64,000 bases of DNA, taken from NCBI GenBank assembly GCA_933228895.1, contig OW121851.1, positions 115,837,271 through 115,901,270 of the forward strand, given 5' to 3'. The position numbers were made by a program, and so were the translations under genes. How positions within the stretch are numbered: the stretch's first letter is position 1; each line of letters opens with the position of its first letter. The DNA comes from Platycnemis pennipes (taxonomy: Eukaryota; Arthropoda; Insecta; Odonata; Platycnemididae). This document shows positions 24,426 through 35,650 of this stretch, piece by piece. Below the pieces are notes generated by a model that saw nothing but the letters and a program-made list of their open reading frames with translations, had not been told where the DNA came from and ran no database searches.

Positions 24426-27400
24426 ACTTTACTCTCAAGGGCTGTGCTCAGAGCAATAATTAACCATATTATTTCATATAATCACATATTATTATTATTA
24501 TATCTTGTCTCTAGTTTCATAATTTCAAGGGCGTCGCAACGCATTTGCTACTTTTATATGCTTGATAGTTTCAGCTTCAGTTATGCAGGTAGAAAATTTT
24601 TAGTGCGCATCCATATGTCCCTCCATCCCCAGTCATTATTTCGTCTTGGCACAGAGTATATAGGAATCGGAAGTATCTAATTCCGTTCTTCCAGCTTCTG
24701 CACTCAACGCTGCCTACTCATAACGGGTTTTTGAAATCCCGCCCGTTTTAACTTACTGAGAACATGGCCGCCGCGCGCATTCCCGATTACAACATTTCAA
24801 TGGAAGCGAGCGCTTTTGTCCTCTCTGTATACTCTGTGGTCTTGGTACCTCCTGCCACCTGGCGAGGAAAATAGGTATTTTTAGCAGCAAAGAATTTCCG
24901 ATGAAAAGAGCTAGTTGGTGTAGGTGAAACCGAGTATGCCGAAGGCATATCCTTTTTGATGGACTTTTTTCTTCATTTGTCTTGCAACCATTATTCTCAA
25001 ATCATTGTTTACTCCTCCACATTCAGAATAAAGAAAAATAATAATGTTCACGATTATGATAAACGTGATTACGAAGGCGACGCGATTGTATTTAGAAATA
25101 TTGAGTGTCGAGGAGAAAAGTCAGTTTATAATTAATGCTAAAAATCATCAACTTTTTAACAAAAATGAAACAACACAGCTCATAAGTCATGCCCTTGTAA
25201 TAATATTATTAAAAACTCAAATGTCATTTTTTGCTGAGTGCCTCCCGTACTAAACGTTTCGTGGTGGACTTCTCTCTTGAGATAAGTTTTTAAGAAATAA
25301 AATTGAGGAGTCCTAATGATGACTTCAATTTTCATATATTTCAATTCTATTTAAGATTAGGGACGTAATGGAAAGAAACCTATATGCCGTGATGGATGTA
25401 TTACTTTGGCATCAACCCAAAGAAGTCAAGCGGATAATGTGATTAACACAATTTGTTTTGCAGTTGGAACGGTTTGTTATTCCCTTGCGTTCTTATAGGA
25501 AAGGGTTCAGAATTTCCGCTTGTGCTCATGTTAGAAAATGTGAGTTTAATTTTTACTCTAACCGATGTATGTTAACTTTGAAACCGGATCGAGTAAAAGT
25601 TAATATTTTAAATCTGGTACTCTGTCGTTAATACTATAGTAATACTATACTATTTAAAAATATGAATTACGTGTTTCCTCTGTATGTGGTGTTTTGCGGA
25701 GAGATATTTGAAGATATTATATTAGAACCTTATGAACTCTACGAGTTTCTTCCCAAACTTCGGTTGGATTTGTCCATTGCACGTCACTTTTCAATCCGCG
25801 ATTATTAGTTCCTCTTCTTGCAGACTTTCACTTTGTTTGAATTTCGCTGATATTTTTTAGGTTTTGCCTACCTAACTTAAACTGCCGTTGATTCTAGATT
25901 TATTGAAGGTAAATGTCACCTTATTGTGTAAGATTTTCCATTTTCTCTATCTCCTCCTCTACGAAACCACCAAATCGATTAAGATAAACACTATTGATTA
26001 ACCAATATTTTCAGCGTTATTGTTATAGGGTCGAAGAAAACTGATCTTTTGACTCATTAAGAATCTGTGTTTTTGGACGCTTTGGCGTAATTAACGAACA
26101 GCTTGATACCTCTTTTGTGTCTAATGATGGCATAAAATCAGTGAAATATATATGTATATTACCACAGGATAATGTTATACTTAGTCTATGACATTGCTTG
26201 TTCCTACCTTAATCACACATGAATTGTCACAAAGCGGAAACCGAATATGTCTATGTTGTACTTAATTATCAAATTACTTAATGGTAGGTTTCTGTTTTTA
26301 ATTTTACTAATCTATTACTGTAACCACGAGGGAACTGGAACTTGTTAAATAATGTTCTAAATTTTAAATGGATGTAACTTTTAAGTTATATGTCAAAAAT
26401 AGTTTATTATTCCTTTAATGCAAGGATGTTAGGGAAGTTAATGGGCCGCCTCTGGATGAAATTGAGTGTCTTAATCATGTTATTCAAGGATTTTTGTGAA
26501 GTTTTGCAGTTGACTTTTAGAATCATTTATGAGCGAAAAATCATCTAGATACCTAACGAAACCTTTCTAATACTTTAGTCGCCAGTGCTCGTGCTCGAAA
26601 TTTTTCATAAAATATCATTTAAAATGTTCAACAAAGGAGCTGTATCTAGTCTTTCGTGCTTAACTTCATGGTTTTTGAAATGATATATTTCGGATTCTCT
26701 CCGTCTTCCATGAATTGATACGATTCGGACATCATTGATGAGTCCTTGACAAAGATCCTTGCTCCTTTGCCGTGGCTGTTTGTGAACAAGTTGCAGACGT
26801 CGAAGTTACTCAAGTAAACAGTCAAGAGAAGGTTTAACTTGGGGAGTTTGAAAGCAAAAAAAAACTTCAGCGTTCTGCCCCGTATTTCGGGTCAAAGCCA
26901 GAAAATCGCAGAATGAGGATATGTTTTTTAGGTAAAAAGTTACTGGGAAGTTACTGGGTGATGTACTTTTGACATTACTGATTATGTCCATAAATTAGCT
27001 CTGGTTTATGGGTCTTCGGCCTTCCAAAAAAACATCAATTTTTAGTTTTCTTTTACTTATTTACTTTTAGTTCTTTTGCTGAAGAAGGCCTAGGGATCGT
27101 TGTTTTTTTTACTGTGATCCAAGATCCCTTCCGCAATTACATCGTGTTTTTCCTTAGTATTGGATCTTCCTATAGTAAATTAAAAAAAATACTTTTTGGG
27201 GATATTCTCCCACACTCAGTGTTTTGTAATTTGTCAATTTTAAGCACTTCAAAAAGCTATTTTGTCCGTACTAATCAATTTCTCTTTGCATGCTTACCCC
27301 TGCTCCAAAGAGTGACTAGTATTCTGAAAATTATATCACGTATACCCGTGACCCGCGTGAGATTTAAATGACGCGTGGAATTAACATCGAAGTGGATAAT

Positions 27401-27469
27401 ATTTTATCACGAGAGAGTATAATTGAAATTCAGCGGTTTCAAGCTAGAGTTTTTCGCACCGGTATTTTT
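24426..27469. other. AT-rich intergenic stretch
   Basis: No supported gene or element in about 3 kb. A GC-richer patch at about 24720-24860 (CGCCCG, GCCGCCGCGCGCATTCC) may be an unmethylated CpG spot. Everything else is ordinary AT-rich sequence. Confidence 0.5.
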
Positions 27470-27661
27470 GAGCGCGCATTATCCGGTGTGAATAAAGGTG
27501 TTGCGTGAAAATGAACCTTGGGCTTATTGAACAATCCTGAAGCAGATGCAACAAGGAACGTCTGTTCCTCTGATATGTCGGTTACAGTAGTCTGGTCGAT
27601 AAAGTGTAGGTCGTACAACCTGAAGATAGCGGATTCGAATCCCGCATTGGCCATTTTTTTT
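27470..27661 (+). repeat. dispersed repeat copy 1 with tRNA-like 3' end
   Basis: A roughly 180-bp unit (GAATAAAGGTGTTGCGTGAAA, ATGCAACAAGGAAC, then a tRNA-like region) repeated directly 449 bp downstream. The 3' 70 bp have an A-box-like AGTCTGGTCGATAAAGTG and a B-box GGATTCGAATCCC with a perfect T-arm stem (GCGG/CCGC-type), and a run of eight T at 27654-27661. No good acceptor stem pairs, so this is a tRNA-derived repeat (SINE-like), not a tRNA gene. Confidence 0.55.
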
Positions 27662-27918
27662 AATTGGTGGTAATTTTTACGTTCGTCTTTAGCCTAAGCG
27701 AAACATAAGGTAGGTTAGCGAAGTAACTCTAGCATTTGAGACTTATAAACTGCATATATATATCTGTAGCCGATGTGTAACTACGTTTTTTCGAAGTTTT
27801 ACCTGGTGACTGAATTTAAGGCCACGATTAATGATAAAATTTGCTTAAGAACTGGAGCAATGTAAAATTTTCCTGCTGAGTGTGGTTAATTTTGTATGAT
27901 TTGATGAGATCCTGTTTG

Positions 27919-28088
27919 GGCGCGCAATATCTGGTATGAATAAAGCTGTTACGTGAAAATGAACCTAAGGTCTATTTAACATTCCCTAGCAAATGCAACA
28001 CGGAACCTCTGATCCTCTGATGTGTCGGTTGCAGTAGTCTGATCGATAAAGCGCAGGTTTTACAATCTGAAGACTACGGACCCCTCTT
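27919..28088 (+). repeat. dispersed repeat copy 2
   Basis: Aligns with copy 1 along its length (GGTATGAATAAAGCTGTTAC, GTGAAAATGAACCT, GTCGGTTGCAGTAGTCTGAT) but the B-box region is lost (ACTACGGACCCCTC). Same orientation. Confidence 0.55.
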
Positions 28089-28555
28089 ACCTCTTTCGGA
28101 TACGTTTTCCTTTCTTTCGTAGTTTCTTAGTCTTTTGATGCAAGAAAAAAAGTGATATTTGTCCAGAAAATCGTAATTGAATTCAGTGGCATCGTTACTA
28201 TTAGTCTCTTGCTGAGTTAACTGCGTAGTCGCTAGTATCGAGGATGTTGGTGTTCCAGAATGAATGGCGTTTTTGTTTTATTCGGGGTTTCTGTGGTTAG
28301 AATTATGAATGGGGGCGTTTACTCGGAACAGAAGTCGCAATTTTGTACACAAAATCGTTAGATGGAAACGAAAAATGAATTTTAGTGAAAAAATAATCTT
28401 CTAACCAGAGCTATTCACTCATTAATAAAAAATTAAAATAAGCAAAAGTTGTCGCCCATCGAAGAAGCTGCTTTGAGACCATTGACGTTATTTAACTCCC
28501 GTCCTTGACTGTTCTTATGGGAAGGGAAGGGAGTGGAGGAGGGTTCTCGGAAGGT
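28089..28555. other. intergenic stretch
   Basis: No gene or repeat recognised. Confidence 0.5.
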
Positions 28556-28720
28556 CTGCTCGTACTGATGCTGTCGCAACTGCTCCGATTGGCAGAGTCA
28601 GCTGTGTCCCCCCATTGCGATGAGGCGAAGTAGCTTCGCGGGCTCAGTTGTGATTGGACGAAGTCGATATACGTCAGAGGTTGCACCACGCTCACTTTTC
28701 CGAAATGGTTAAACACATCA
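28556..28720 (+). promoter_or_regulatory. promoter-like GC patch with CCAAT and CRE-like motifs
   Basis: In an AT-rich surrounding this patch has two inverted CCAAT boxes (CGATTGGC at about 28587 and GTGATTGGAC at about 28650), a CRE-like TACGTCAG at about 28671 and several CpG. No coding region that clearly starts downstream on the plus strand was recognised. It may drive an unseen transcript. Confidence 0.3.
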
Positions 28721-30877
28721 GTTTTTCGCCGATTATAACTCGAGAATTAATTGAAAGATCGAAAAACGGAAGAATACGGGTCTTTTTATTTTACAAATAC
28801 TATCAGATTCCGCAATTAAAAAAATATGGTAAATGACCCCATTCCTATGCCCTTGGGGTGGTGAGAGGAGGTGTGGGATCGAAGGAAGGTGCTATCTACT
28901 ACAGTAAACCTTTGTGCGGCCTCCGTTAATTCAACAATCCCAATTCCACCCTATTTTATATCCTTACTATGGATTATTTCTATCGCTTCGGCAAGGAAAT
29001 TCATTTCGGGCATAATCGATGGACCGCATCATACTTATCAGAGGATTTTTCTGAAGATAGGGAAAACGTTAAGATGACCATCCATCTTCTTCATCTTAGA
29101 GTGCTTTGTTAGTGGTCGGTCAGAAGAAGTGCGGACAGGATGAAGCGGTTGTAAATCTACGTGTAAGTGTTCCACGACGTTGGAAAATACCGTCCGTGTT
29201 AATATCGCAGAAAGCATTATCCTTCTACAGAAAGAGGCAAACAATGATTCACGTAAAATTGTGATTCCGACTCCGGTGAATTTTTAATCGGGCGCGTGTT
29301 GGATTTTTGGAGTGGATCATAATCAAATAGGCACGAGTAGTCGTCACATGTAATTCATTTTCAGGACATCATTTTAATTACCGCCTTAATTAGCTCAATC
29401 AGCAGACGAAATTCACTGCTTCCCCCCCTTTCGCGCGTGAATATTTAACGAAAATTGTAATTATCACCATAGTCCTCATGTCCTTGCGATGCTCACGCCG
29501 TGTGGCCCAATTTCATGTTTCATGTCGCATATGTAAAATCATGAATTAAGAATGAGGCCCCGAGGGCGTTGCGTGCATTTGCGCGTTAATGCTTTTTTAT
29601 ATTTCGTAAACTTTGAAAGATTGATTGCAAGGCATTTTTATATAAATGCGGAAAACGGTAAATTGCAAATCGTGATGCGTAATTATTTGCGCAAGCGGCC
29701 TCGAAACTTTGAAAGTGAAAGAACTTGAGTGAACCAATCCTGTGCATTTTTTTAGCATCGGACATTCCCTTACCTATCGTTGATGTTTGTTTAAAATCAG
29801 TTATTTATTCACGTGATTTTTTCCTTGATTTGAAGGGCTTTATGGCTTGAGCAAGTATGTGTTGGCAGATGGAAACAGAGAAAAATGCGAAAAACGCTCA
29901 GAAATCATTACCGATCATTACAATGTGGTTTGTTTTTCTTTATTGCTTCTTTTTTCGTTTTAAGTGAAAATGTGCACATTTTTCCACCTGGAAAAACGTT
30001 TTCCTCAAATCGGGAAAATGTCCGAACAGGTGACACCCACATGTTAGCAACCGCAAAAAATTACGTATCGATTCTTGAGGGTACAATATGACTTTGTTTG
30101 GTCCCGAGCATTGCTCATTATAGCATCCATATCCTAATCGTTCCCTCGTGGTCCGAAATGACATCGTCAAGGGTCGATATTAAGTCATTTAAAACATTAA
30201 GGTTCTCGGATATGAATAAATCTTTAAAATTGTACATTAGTTATCCATCGAAAATGACATAATGTATTAGTTGGTAATGAGAAACACCGTAAGATGAAAA
30301 ACATGTAAACTTTTTATTCACGATATTAAATTCACGAATTTAAAAATACATTAAAATGTATTCTTATACTCTATTACAATCACATTTTTAAATAGGAGTC
30401 GATGAAATGACTATTTACTCCTTCTAAACAAAATTATACCAAATTTTGGGCACCCCTGGTTTGAGAACTTGGGCAAAAGAGCATTTAAAAAATATGAATA
30501 GCGGCTTGTTTAAAAGCAAGTATTCATGGCATGAGTTAGGGAATCTGCACTTTTGCTAGTAGCTCATTGCTTCTGTTAACAGGTGTACGAAATTATTTTC
30601 TAATGACTCACGTTTAAAAACGATTCCATTTACGGTGTTGAAAAATTGAGGAACCTAGTAATTCATAACGGCGACGTAGTATATTTAATGTAAAGTGACC
30701 AAAATTAAGCCAAGGGGTCAATTCGTCTTGGAACTATTTCGCCCAAAAACTTGTGCAAACATCTTCATAATTGTGTGAATCCTGCTATGAACAAAAAAGA
30801 AAAGCATACTGCTAGTATAATATGTAAGATACTTCTTGGTAGGTAACAGACTAACAATGGAACCCTGTAAAAATAAT
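28721..30877. other. intergenic stretch
   Basis: About 2.2 kb without supported genes. 28.9-29.3 kb is nearer 45% GC but shows no recognisable protein on either strand. 30.2-30.7 kb is AT-rich. Confidence 0.5.
30869..30873 (-). terminator. Pol III T-run terminator of tRNA-Ser
   Basis: Five T on the minus strand just downstream of the tRNA-Ser 3' end. Confidence 0.75.
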
Positions 30878-30959
30878 CGCAGTCGGTAGGATTCGAACCT
30901 ACGCTCCCAGAGGGAATCTGATTTCTAGTCAGACGCCTTAACCACTCGGCCACGACTGC
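30878..30959 (-). tRNA. tRNA-Ser (anticodon AGA)
   Basis: 82-nt type II tRNA on the minus strand. The acceptor stem GCAGTCG pairs with CGACTGC, with discriminator G. The D arm holds the A box GTGGCCGAGTGG. The anticodon stem-loop is TCTGA-CTAGAAA-TCAGA with AGA at 30924-30926. A long variable arm (TTCCCTCTGGGAGC) follows, then the B box GGTTCGAATCC. CCA is not encoded, as usual in eukaryotes, and there is no intron. A Pol III terminator of five T lies six bases past the 3' end (30869-30873). It should decode UCU (and UCC after A-to-I change). All stems pair, so it looks functional. Confidence 0.96.
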
Positions 30960-32223
30960 CGGGTGTGAGTTTGTTGTTAACTCTCATGTTTGGAACCATT
31001 TTTTATTTTAATGATGTTTCCACCTTATATTATTTTAGAACATGCCAGAGTTTTGTGAACTTAGGTGATTATACACGATATCGTGAAGCTCTTTTAGAAA
31101 TATTTTAAAATTATATATATTAATATTTTAGATTTTACTAAAGCCATCTTCACGGAAGTTGAGGGTGAAATTAACGTTCCTGGGGGTTGGTTTAATGAAA
31201 TGGTAGATTATATTTCACTGTGGTTTGGTACCCAGCTCACCAGGCATGTGGATCTGGCCATATGACTTCAGGTGAAAGTGAGGCTTCTATGTCAAATCTG
31301 TATGTATTCTCTCCAGATTTTCCTGGTAAATCTCAAATACCCATTCCATTACCCTTCGCAGTGGTTTTTAGTGAACTCACACTTTATCTATCGATCAGAG
31401 ATTGTGCATGAATTATGCAACGTTTAGTTGGGCAACTGTTACGATAGAGAGTCGAAGGGGAGGTGCGGGAGTGTCCAGTTTTCGGTTTAGGATAGGGAAA
31501 GATATATTACACATAATAATAATAATACGTAAATAACAAATGAAAAAATAATGGTGTTGATGAGTAAATAAGGTATTTATAAAGAGTGTGTGGTAAATCA
31601 TTCTCAAAAAAGAGGGTTAATTGACAGCGTAAAGCTATTTAGGGGAGGGGTATTAGAGAAAAATACGGTTCATTATGGTGGGTAGAGGTAAAAAAAAGCG
31701 GAAAAACTCCGTTATGTGATGTATGGATGGCCCCTTAGTGATGATTAATCGAGCGAAAAATGTGGAGGTCAAGTCTGAGCACTGGTAAATATGATTTTTC
31801 TATTAGGGAGTAATTTAAAAAAGCAAATAGTTATTCTCCTCGCTTCCGATGTATTTTAAGTGTGAAATTTCCGACTTTACGCACAGTTAAGTGTTGGAAT
31901 TTTAGTATCAGTCGTAGTGATGGTAACTTCTTTGATGCTTGGCGTAAGAGAGACGACTGTTGACGACATTAAATACTGATGTAAGATATAGTTGAAATTG
32001 TATTTACCGATGATACATTATGTATTCCCAACAAAAAGGTCAAATATGATCGCTACAGTAGTTTTGTCATATGCGCGATCATTTCAGTGTAATTCATAAT
32101 TGAAGAGGTTGAAGAGTAAAGATTAAATTCAATGAAAATGCTGCACGATGTATAATGTAAGATTATTTTCGATGTGGTGTCTCTAAATGTTGGTATATGT
32201 GTTTCGAGGGGTATGCAACTCTG
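30960..32223. other. intergenic stretch
   Basis: No gene, repeat or RNA recognised. Short AT microsatellite-like tracts near 31118 and 31513. Confidence 0.5.
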
Positions 32224-32760
32224 AGAAATGGTGTACGCTTGTTGAGAAATGGTGGTGAAATGGAAGAAATGGCCAGAAATGGCTGTAAATGGTCAGAAAT
32301 GGGTTAGAAATGGTTGAAATGGACCAGGAATGGTTGGAATGGATCGAAATGGTCAGAAATGCAGCGAAATGGGAGAAATTGTCAGAAATGGTCAGAAATG
32401 GGCAAGGAATGGTTGCAATAGATAGAAATGGTCAGGGATGGCAGAAATGGTAGAAAATTGACATAAACAGAGAGAAAAGGCCGGAATGGGCTGGATTGGT
32501 TGAAATAGAAAAACATTTAAGAAATAATATAAAAACTGCTTAATGCAATAAATGAGTGGAAATGGGCGGAAGTTTAAAGACATTGGCAGAAATGGATAAA
32601 ATGTATGAACATTTTTGAAAATGGTGAAAAAACAAGAAAAGGTCTAAAAAGTGGGAAATTGCCGTAGGTTTGTGGGAATTATATCAAAATGGTGCGGATG
32701 GTGTTGAAATTGGCTAAAATATTCAAATATTGATTAGAAAATGGCTAGCGATGAATTAAA
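32224..32760 (+). repeat. degenerate GAAATGG motif array
   Basis: AGAAATGG/TGAAATGG words recur every 8-20 bp; well over a dozen GAAATG occurrences fall between 32224 and 32470, often followed by TCA. The density fades toward 32760. There is no fixed longer period. It reads as an old, irregular short tandem array (minus strand CCATTTC). Confidence 0.7.
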
Positions 32761-32847
32761 GGCTCATTAGAGAGTGGCGGTTCTGCTTTTATGCCACGAA
32801 CAAAGTGACGTGGTGTTGGCTAGAGAGTAGTCTCAAATCAATTAGCA

Positions 32848-32940
32848 GAATTCCACGGAGAAAAAAATCATTCGCCGTGGTCGGGACTTGAACCCTGATT
32901 TCCGGCTAGGTGCTTAAACAAATTAAGATACCGAGGCTTC
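32848..32940 (-). repeat. SINE family A, copy 3
   Basis: Minus strand: tRNA-like head with B-box-like AGGGTTCAAGTCCCG and A-box-like region, and the shared body TTCCACGGAGAAAAAAATCA (plus strand). Aligns with the 12.93-kb copy end to end. Confidence 0.6.
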
Positions 32941-33449
32941 ATCTTTCCCGGTGACGGAGGGGCCTTAAAGGAACAAGTTGGCCGTCCTTCAATTCGTTAT
33001 ATAGCATTCAAATCAATTAGTTTTCCTCCAAAGCTAGAGTCACGATTTTACTCCGTGTAATAATTATAGTGATTTATTGGCACATCCTGCTTAAAAGAGT
33101 TAAACAAAATGATACGTGAAGGATTCGTGTTAGGAAGACTCTGAGCACATAAACTCGAAACGAAGTGGGTTATTTTCCAGGGCTTTAAATATGACTAGGG
33201 ATAATGAAGATAACAGGTACTCTTGAAAATATATTTAATACAATGCAATGTGTAAACAATTTGTATTTGCTTTGACTAAGAAAGCGAGATAAAAAGAAGA
33301 GAATATTAACGGGGAAAATACCCATTGAAATGATCATTGTAAAATATCTATAAATGTTGCCAAATTAAACAGTTTTGAACCTAACATATACTTGATGGTG
33401 TTCATGGTGTCGTAAGCATTACGAATATATGAATAAAATGTAGAAATCA
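32941..33449. other. intergenic stretch
   Basis: Nothing recognised. Confidence 0.5.
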
Positions 33450-33840
33450 TCATCATAAGTCAGCAATCCTAGGATTGGTTTGACGCAGTCCTCCACTCGA
33501 TTCTTCTATCGTCCAACCTTTTCATAGTAACATCATTCCTTTCTTTCATATCCTTCACGACGTGTTCCATACATCTAATAAAAGGGCTGCCTTTTCCATT
33601 CCGCCCATTCACTTTTCCCTCGACGATTGTCTTCATCAGGCCATCGTGTCTTAAGATTGGCCGATTAAGTTGTCCCCTCTTCTTTTAGAGTTTTCAGCAG
33701 ACTTCTCTTTTCTCCCGCTCTTCTTAAGACTTCTTCGTTTGTCACTCGGTCGGTCCATTTTATCTTCATCATTCTTCGGTAGCACTACATTTCAAATGCT
33801 ACCAGCCTTGACTTCTCTGATACTGTTATCGTCCATTAAA
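33450..33840 (-). mobile_element. LINE ORF2 C-terminal fragment, copy 1
   Basis: Minus strand. About 390 bp aligning with the better copy at 34098-34515 but with more stops and gaps. Shared blocks are the segments around GGCCATCGTGTCTTA, TCTTAAGACTTCTTCGTTTG and CATTCTTCGGTAGCAC. Confidence 0.7.
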
Positions 33841-34097
33841 AAAAAAATAATTTTTGGTGGCTAAAAGTGCTCTTGAGATAAAATAGTGCTACTGTTAAAT
33901 AATCGGACTGGGAAAAGTAATTACTGAATCATACTTGTTTATTCATTTTCGTATTTTGCCTACATTTATTTTCGGAGGTTCTTGCTGTACGGAAGTGTGA
34001 TTCACCCCGTTGTTCCTCAGCTTCGCTCGTATTTTTTTTCCTATTCCTCTTTTCCTATATTTACCGGCTATGCACTGCATTTACGAATGATCTCTTC
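33841..34097. other. spacer between LINE fragments
   Basis: Nothing recognised. Confidence 0.5.
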
Positions 34098-34520
34098 ATC
34101 ATCATTATCGGTCAACAATTCCTATGATTGGTTTGACGCAACCCTCCTCTCGTCTCTTCCATCGGCCAACCTCTTCATATTAACGTAATTCCTCTCTTTC
34201 GTATCCTTCACTACCTGTTCCATATATTTCATTCGAGGCCTGCCTTTTTCATCACTTTTCTCTCGACGATTATCTTCATCAGGCCATCGTGTCTTATGGC
34301 CGAATGAGTTTTCCCGTCTTCTTTTTAGAGTTTTGTGCAGGCTTCTCTTTTCTCCCACTCTTCTTAAGACTTCTTCGTTCGCCACTAGGTCAATCCTTTT
34401 TATCTTCATCATTATTCGGTAGCACCACATTTCGAATGCTTCCACCCTTTTCTTCTCCGCTGCTGTCATCGTCCATGCCTCACTACAGTAAAGAAACATG
34501 CTTCAGGTGTACATTCTGAT
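34098..34520 (-). mobile_element. LINE ORF2 C-terminal fragment, copy 2
   Basis: A 125-codon open frame at 34122-34499 encodes YCSEAWTMTAAEKKRVEAFE, MWCYRIMMKIKR, ANEEVLRRVGEKRSL, GRPRMKYMEQVVKDT and MKRLADGRDERRVASNQS. SEAWTxTxxDxxRxxAFEMWCxRRMLxI followed by GRPRxxxxE is the standard C-terminal region of LINE reverse transcriptases of the arthropod class whose nuclease resembles CFDP2. No catalytic domain is in this piece. It may be the 3' end of the same family as the LINE at 62.8 kb. Confidence 0.82.
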
Positions 34521-34637
34521 GAATTGTTTTCTTACTTCTACGCTTGTACTTCTCGAATGATCTGTTGAGTCTAATCTATAATTAAATTCAATTTAATGCA
34601 TTGAAATAATTTTTTTCAGTTCGTAAATGAGAAGTAT

Positions 34638-35010
34638 ATTAGATTAGATTAAAATATTGTTGGAGTTACTCTAGGAGTCCCTGGGGCACTTAGACCTATT
34701 GGTCCATTGTGCCTACCACCATTCAGGAGATCACCCATAGAGGCCGATCGTCCGGCTAAAGGCCAGGAAGTCTCTTTATTAAGATCCCTTTAGTTTCATT
34801 GGGTTCCAGAAAAGGTGAGCTCAGATATCTATTCCGAGTCCTCATTATAGCTGGGCATTCTCAGAAAGGGTGAGAGGTTGATTCATCCTTTTCTTCACAC
34901 CATCTACATCTGGCTGAATCAGTAATCTTCAGCAGATGAAGGTGTCTGATCACTTGATAGTGTTCGGTAAACCGTCCCACAATCGTACGTAGTTAACTCC
35001 TACTTAATAG
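34638..35010 (-). mobile_element. LINE C-terminus with Cys/His motif and 3' tail
   Basis: Minus strand. Translates to VGRFTEHYQVIRHLHLL, then ARCRWCEEKDESTSHPF, a stop, and ECPAIMRTRNRYL. GxxxxxxHLxxLxxxxxxxCRxCxxxxExxxHxxxECP is the C-terminal Zn-knuckle-like region of Jockey/I/R1-group LINEs with RNase H. The 3' end is a TAATCTAATCTAAT tail (34640-34655 on plus as ATTAGATTAGATTA). One in-frame stop falls inside the CxxC...HxxxC motif. Confidence 0.72.
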
Positions 35011-35232
35011 GAGTAGTTTCCTCGCAAGGCCAGATTTTGGTCCCTCTATGCGAAGTTTCGCCTGCCTTAGCTTCGGCGCTTTCCGCCAGATCTCAGATTG
35101 TCGAGCAAGGCTCCACATTCAGATCTCAGTTTTCCCCAATGAGGGTGCAATAGGTACGAATGAGAAGGAGATGCTCCAATTGCAAAAGTTTTATTGTACC
35201 GTCTCGCCTACCCGTAATCCTTCTGCATACAT

Positions 35233-35302
35233 GACATCCATTCCCTAGGTGGGATTCGAACTCGCGATTTTAAGGTTGTCAGCCCGGCGCATTACCTTCC
35301 AT
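35233..35302 (-). repeat. tRNA-derived SINE, family B, copy 1
   Basis: Minus strand: GTAATGCGCCGGGCTGACAA, then CGCGAGTTCGAATCCC (B box), then ACCTAGGGAATGGATGTC. The same order occurs on the plus strand at 39442-39510. Confidence 0.6.
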
Positions 35303-35570
35303 CCCTTGGACTTGGGATTGAATCCCGGAAGTGGAGAAATATTTGAGTGTAAACACGGTCCGCGCCCGAGTGTCGTGAGGAGAGGCCTGTAGCGCACAGT
35401 TCGTCGGAAGGGACGTTAAGCTGAGGACCCCTCTGAGCCTTTCCGTTCGAGTGAGCTAGTGCTGATGTATTGTTTTTCTCCACCTATCCTCCGTACCCTA
35501 AAATAAATTCAACCAATATCCAGTTATCCACCTGTTGTCCATGATATAAGTGTCGTTGATCGCCTCCACC
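35303..35570. other. repeat-like stretch
   Basis: TTGGGATTGAATCCCGG at 35309 is B-box-like, and 35400-35475 (GGGACGTTAAGCTGAGGACC) resembles the body of arthropod tRNA-SINEs. Probably part of a compound SINE; boundaries are not resolved. Confidence 0.35.
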
Positions 35571-35650
35571 TATGGCAATAGCTCAGGTAGCCCTTTGGGT
35601 TGGCTGGTTACTGATCCCTTGGGGCTCGATTTCGAATTCGGCTGATACCT
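35571..35650 (+). repeat. tRNA-like SINE head
   Basis: Plus strand: A-box-like ATAGCTCAGGTAGCC (35578-35592) and B-box-like GGCTCGATTTCGAATTC (35623-35639) with tRNA-like spacing, but no complete cloverleaf. Confidence 0.4.

Noticed and set aside
27439..27654. 71-codon minus-strand open frame
   Set aside because: Starts in the tRNA-like B-box region of a repeat; not a protein gene.
30765..30953. 62-codon minus-strand open frame beginning MAEWLRRLTRN
   Set aside because: It is a translation through the tRNA-Ser gene, a well-known artefact.
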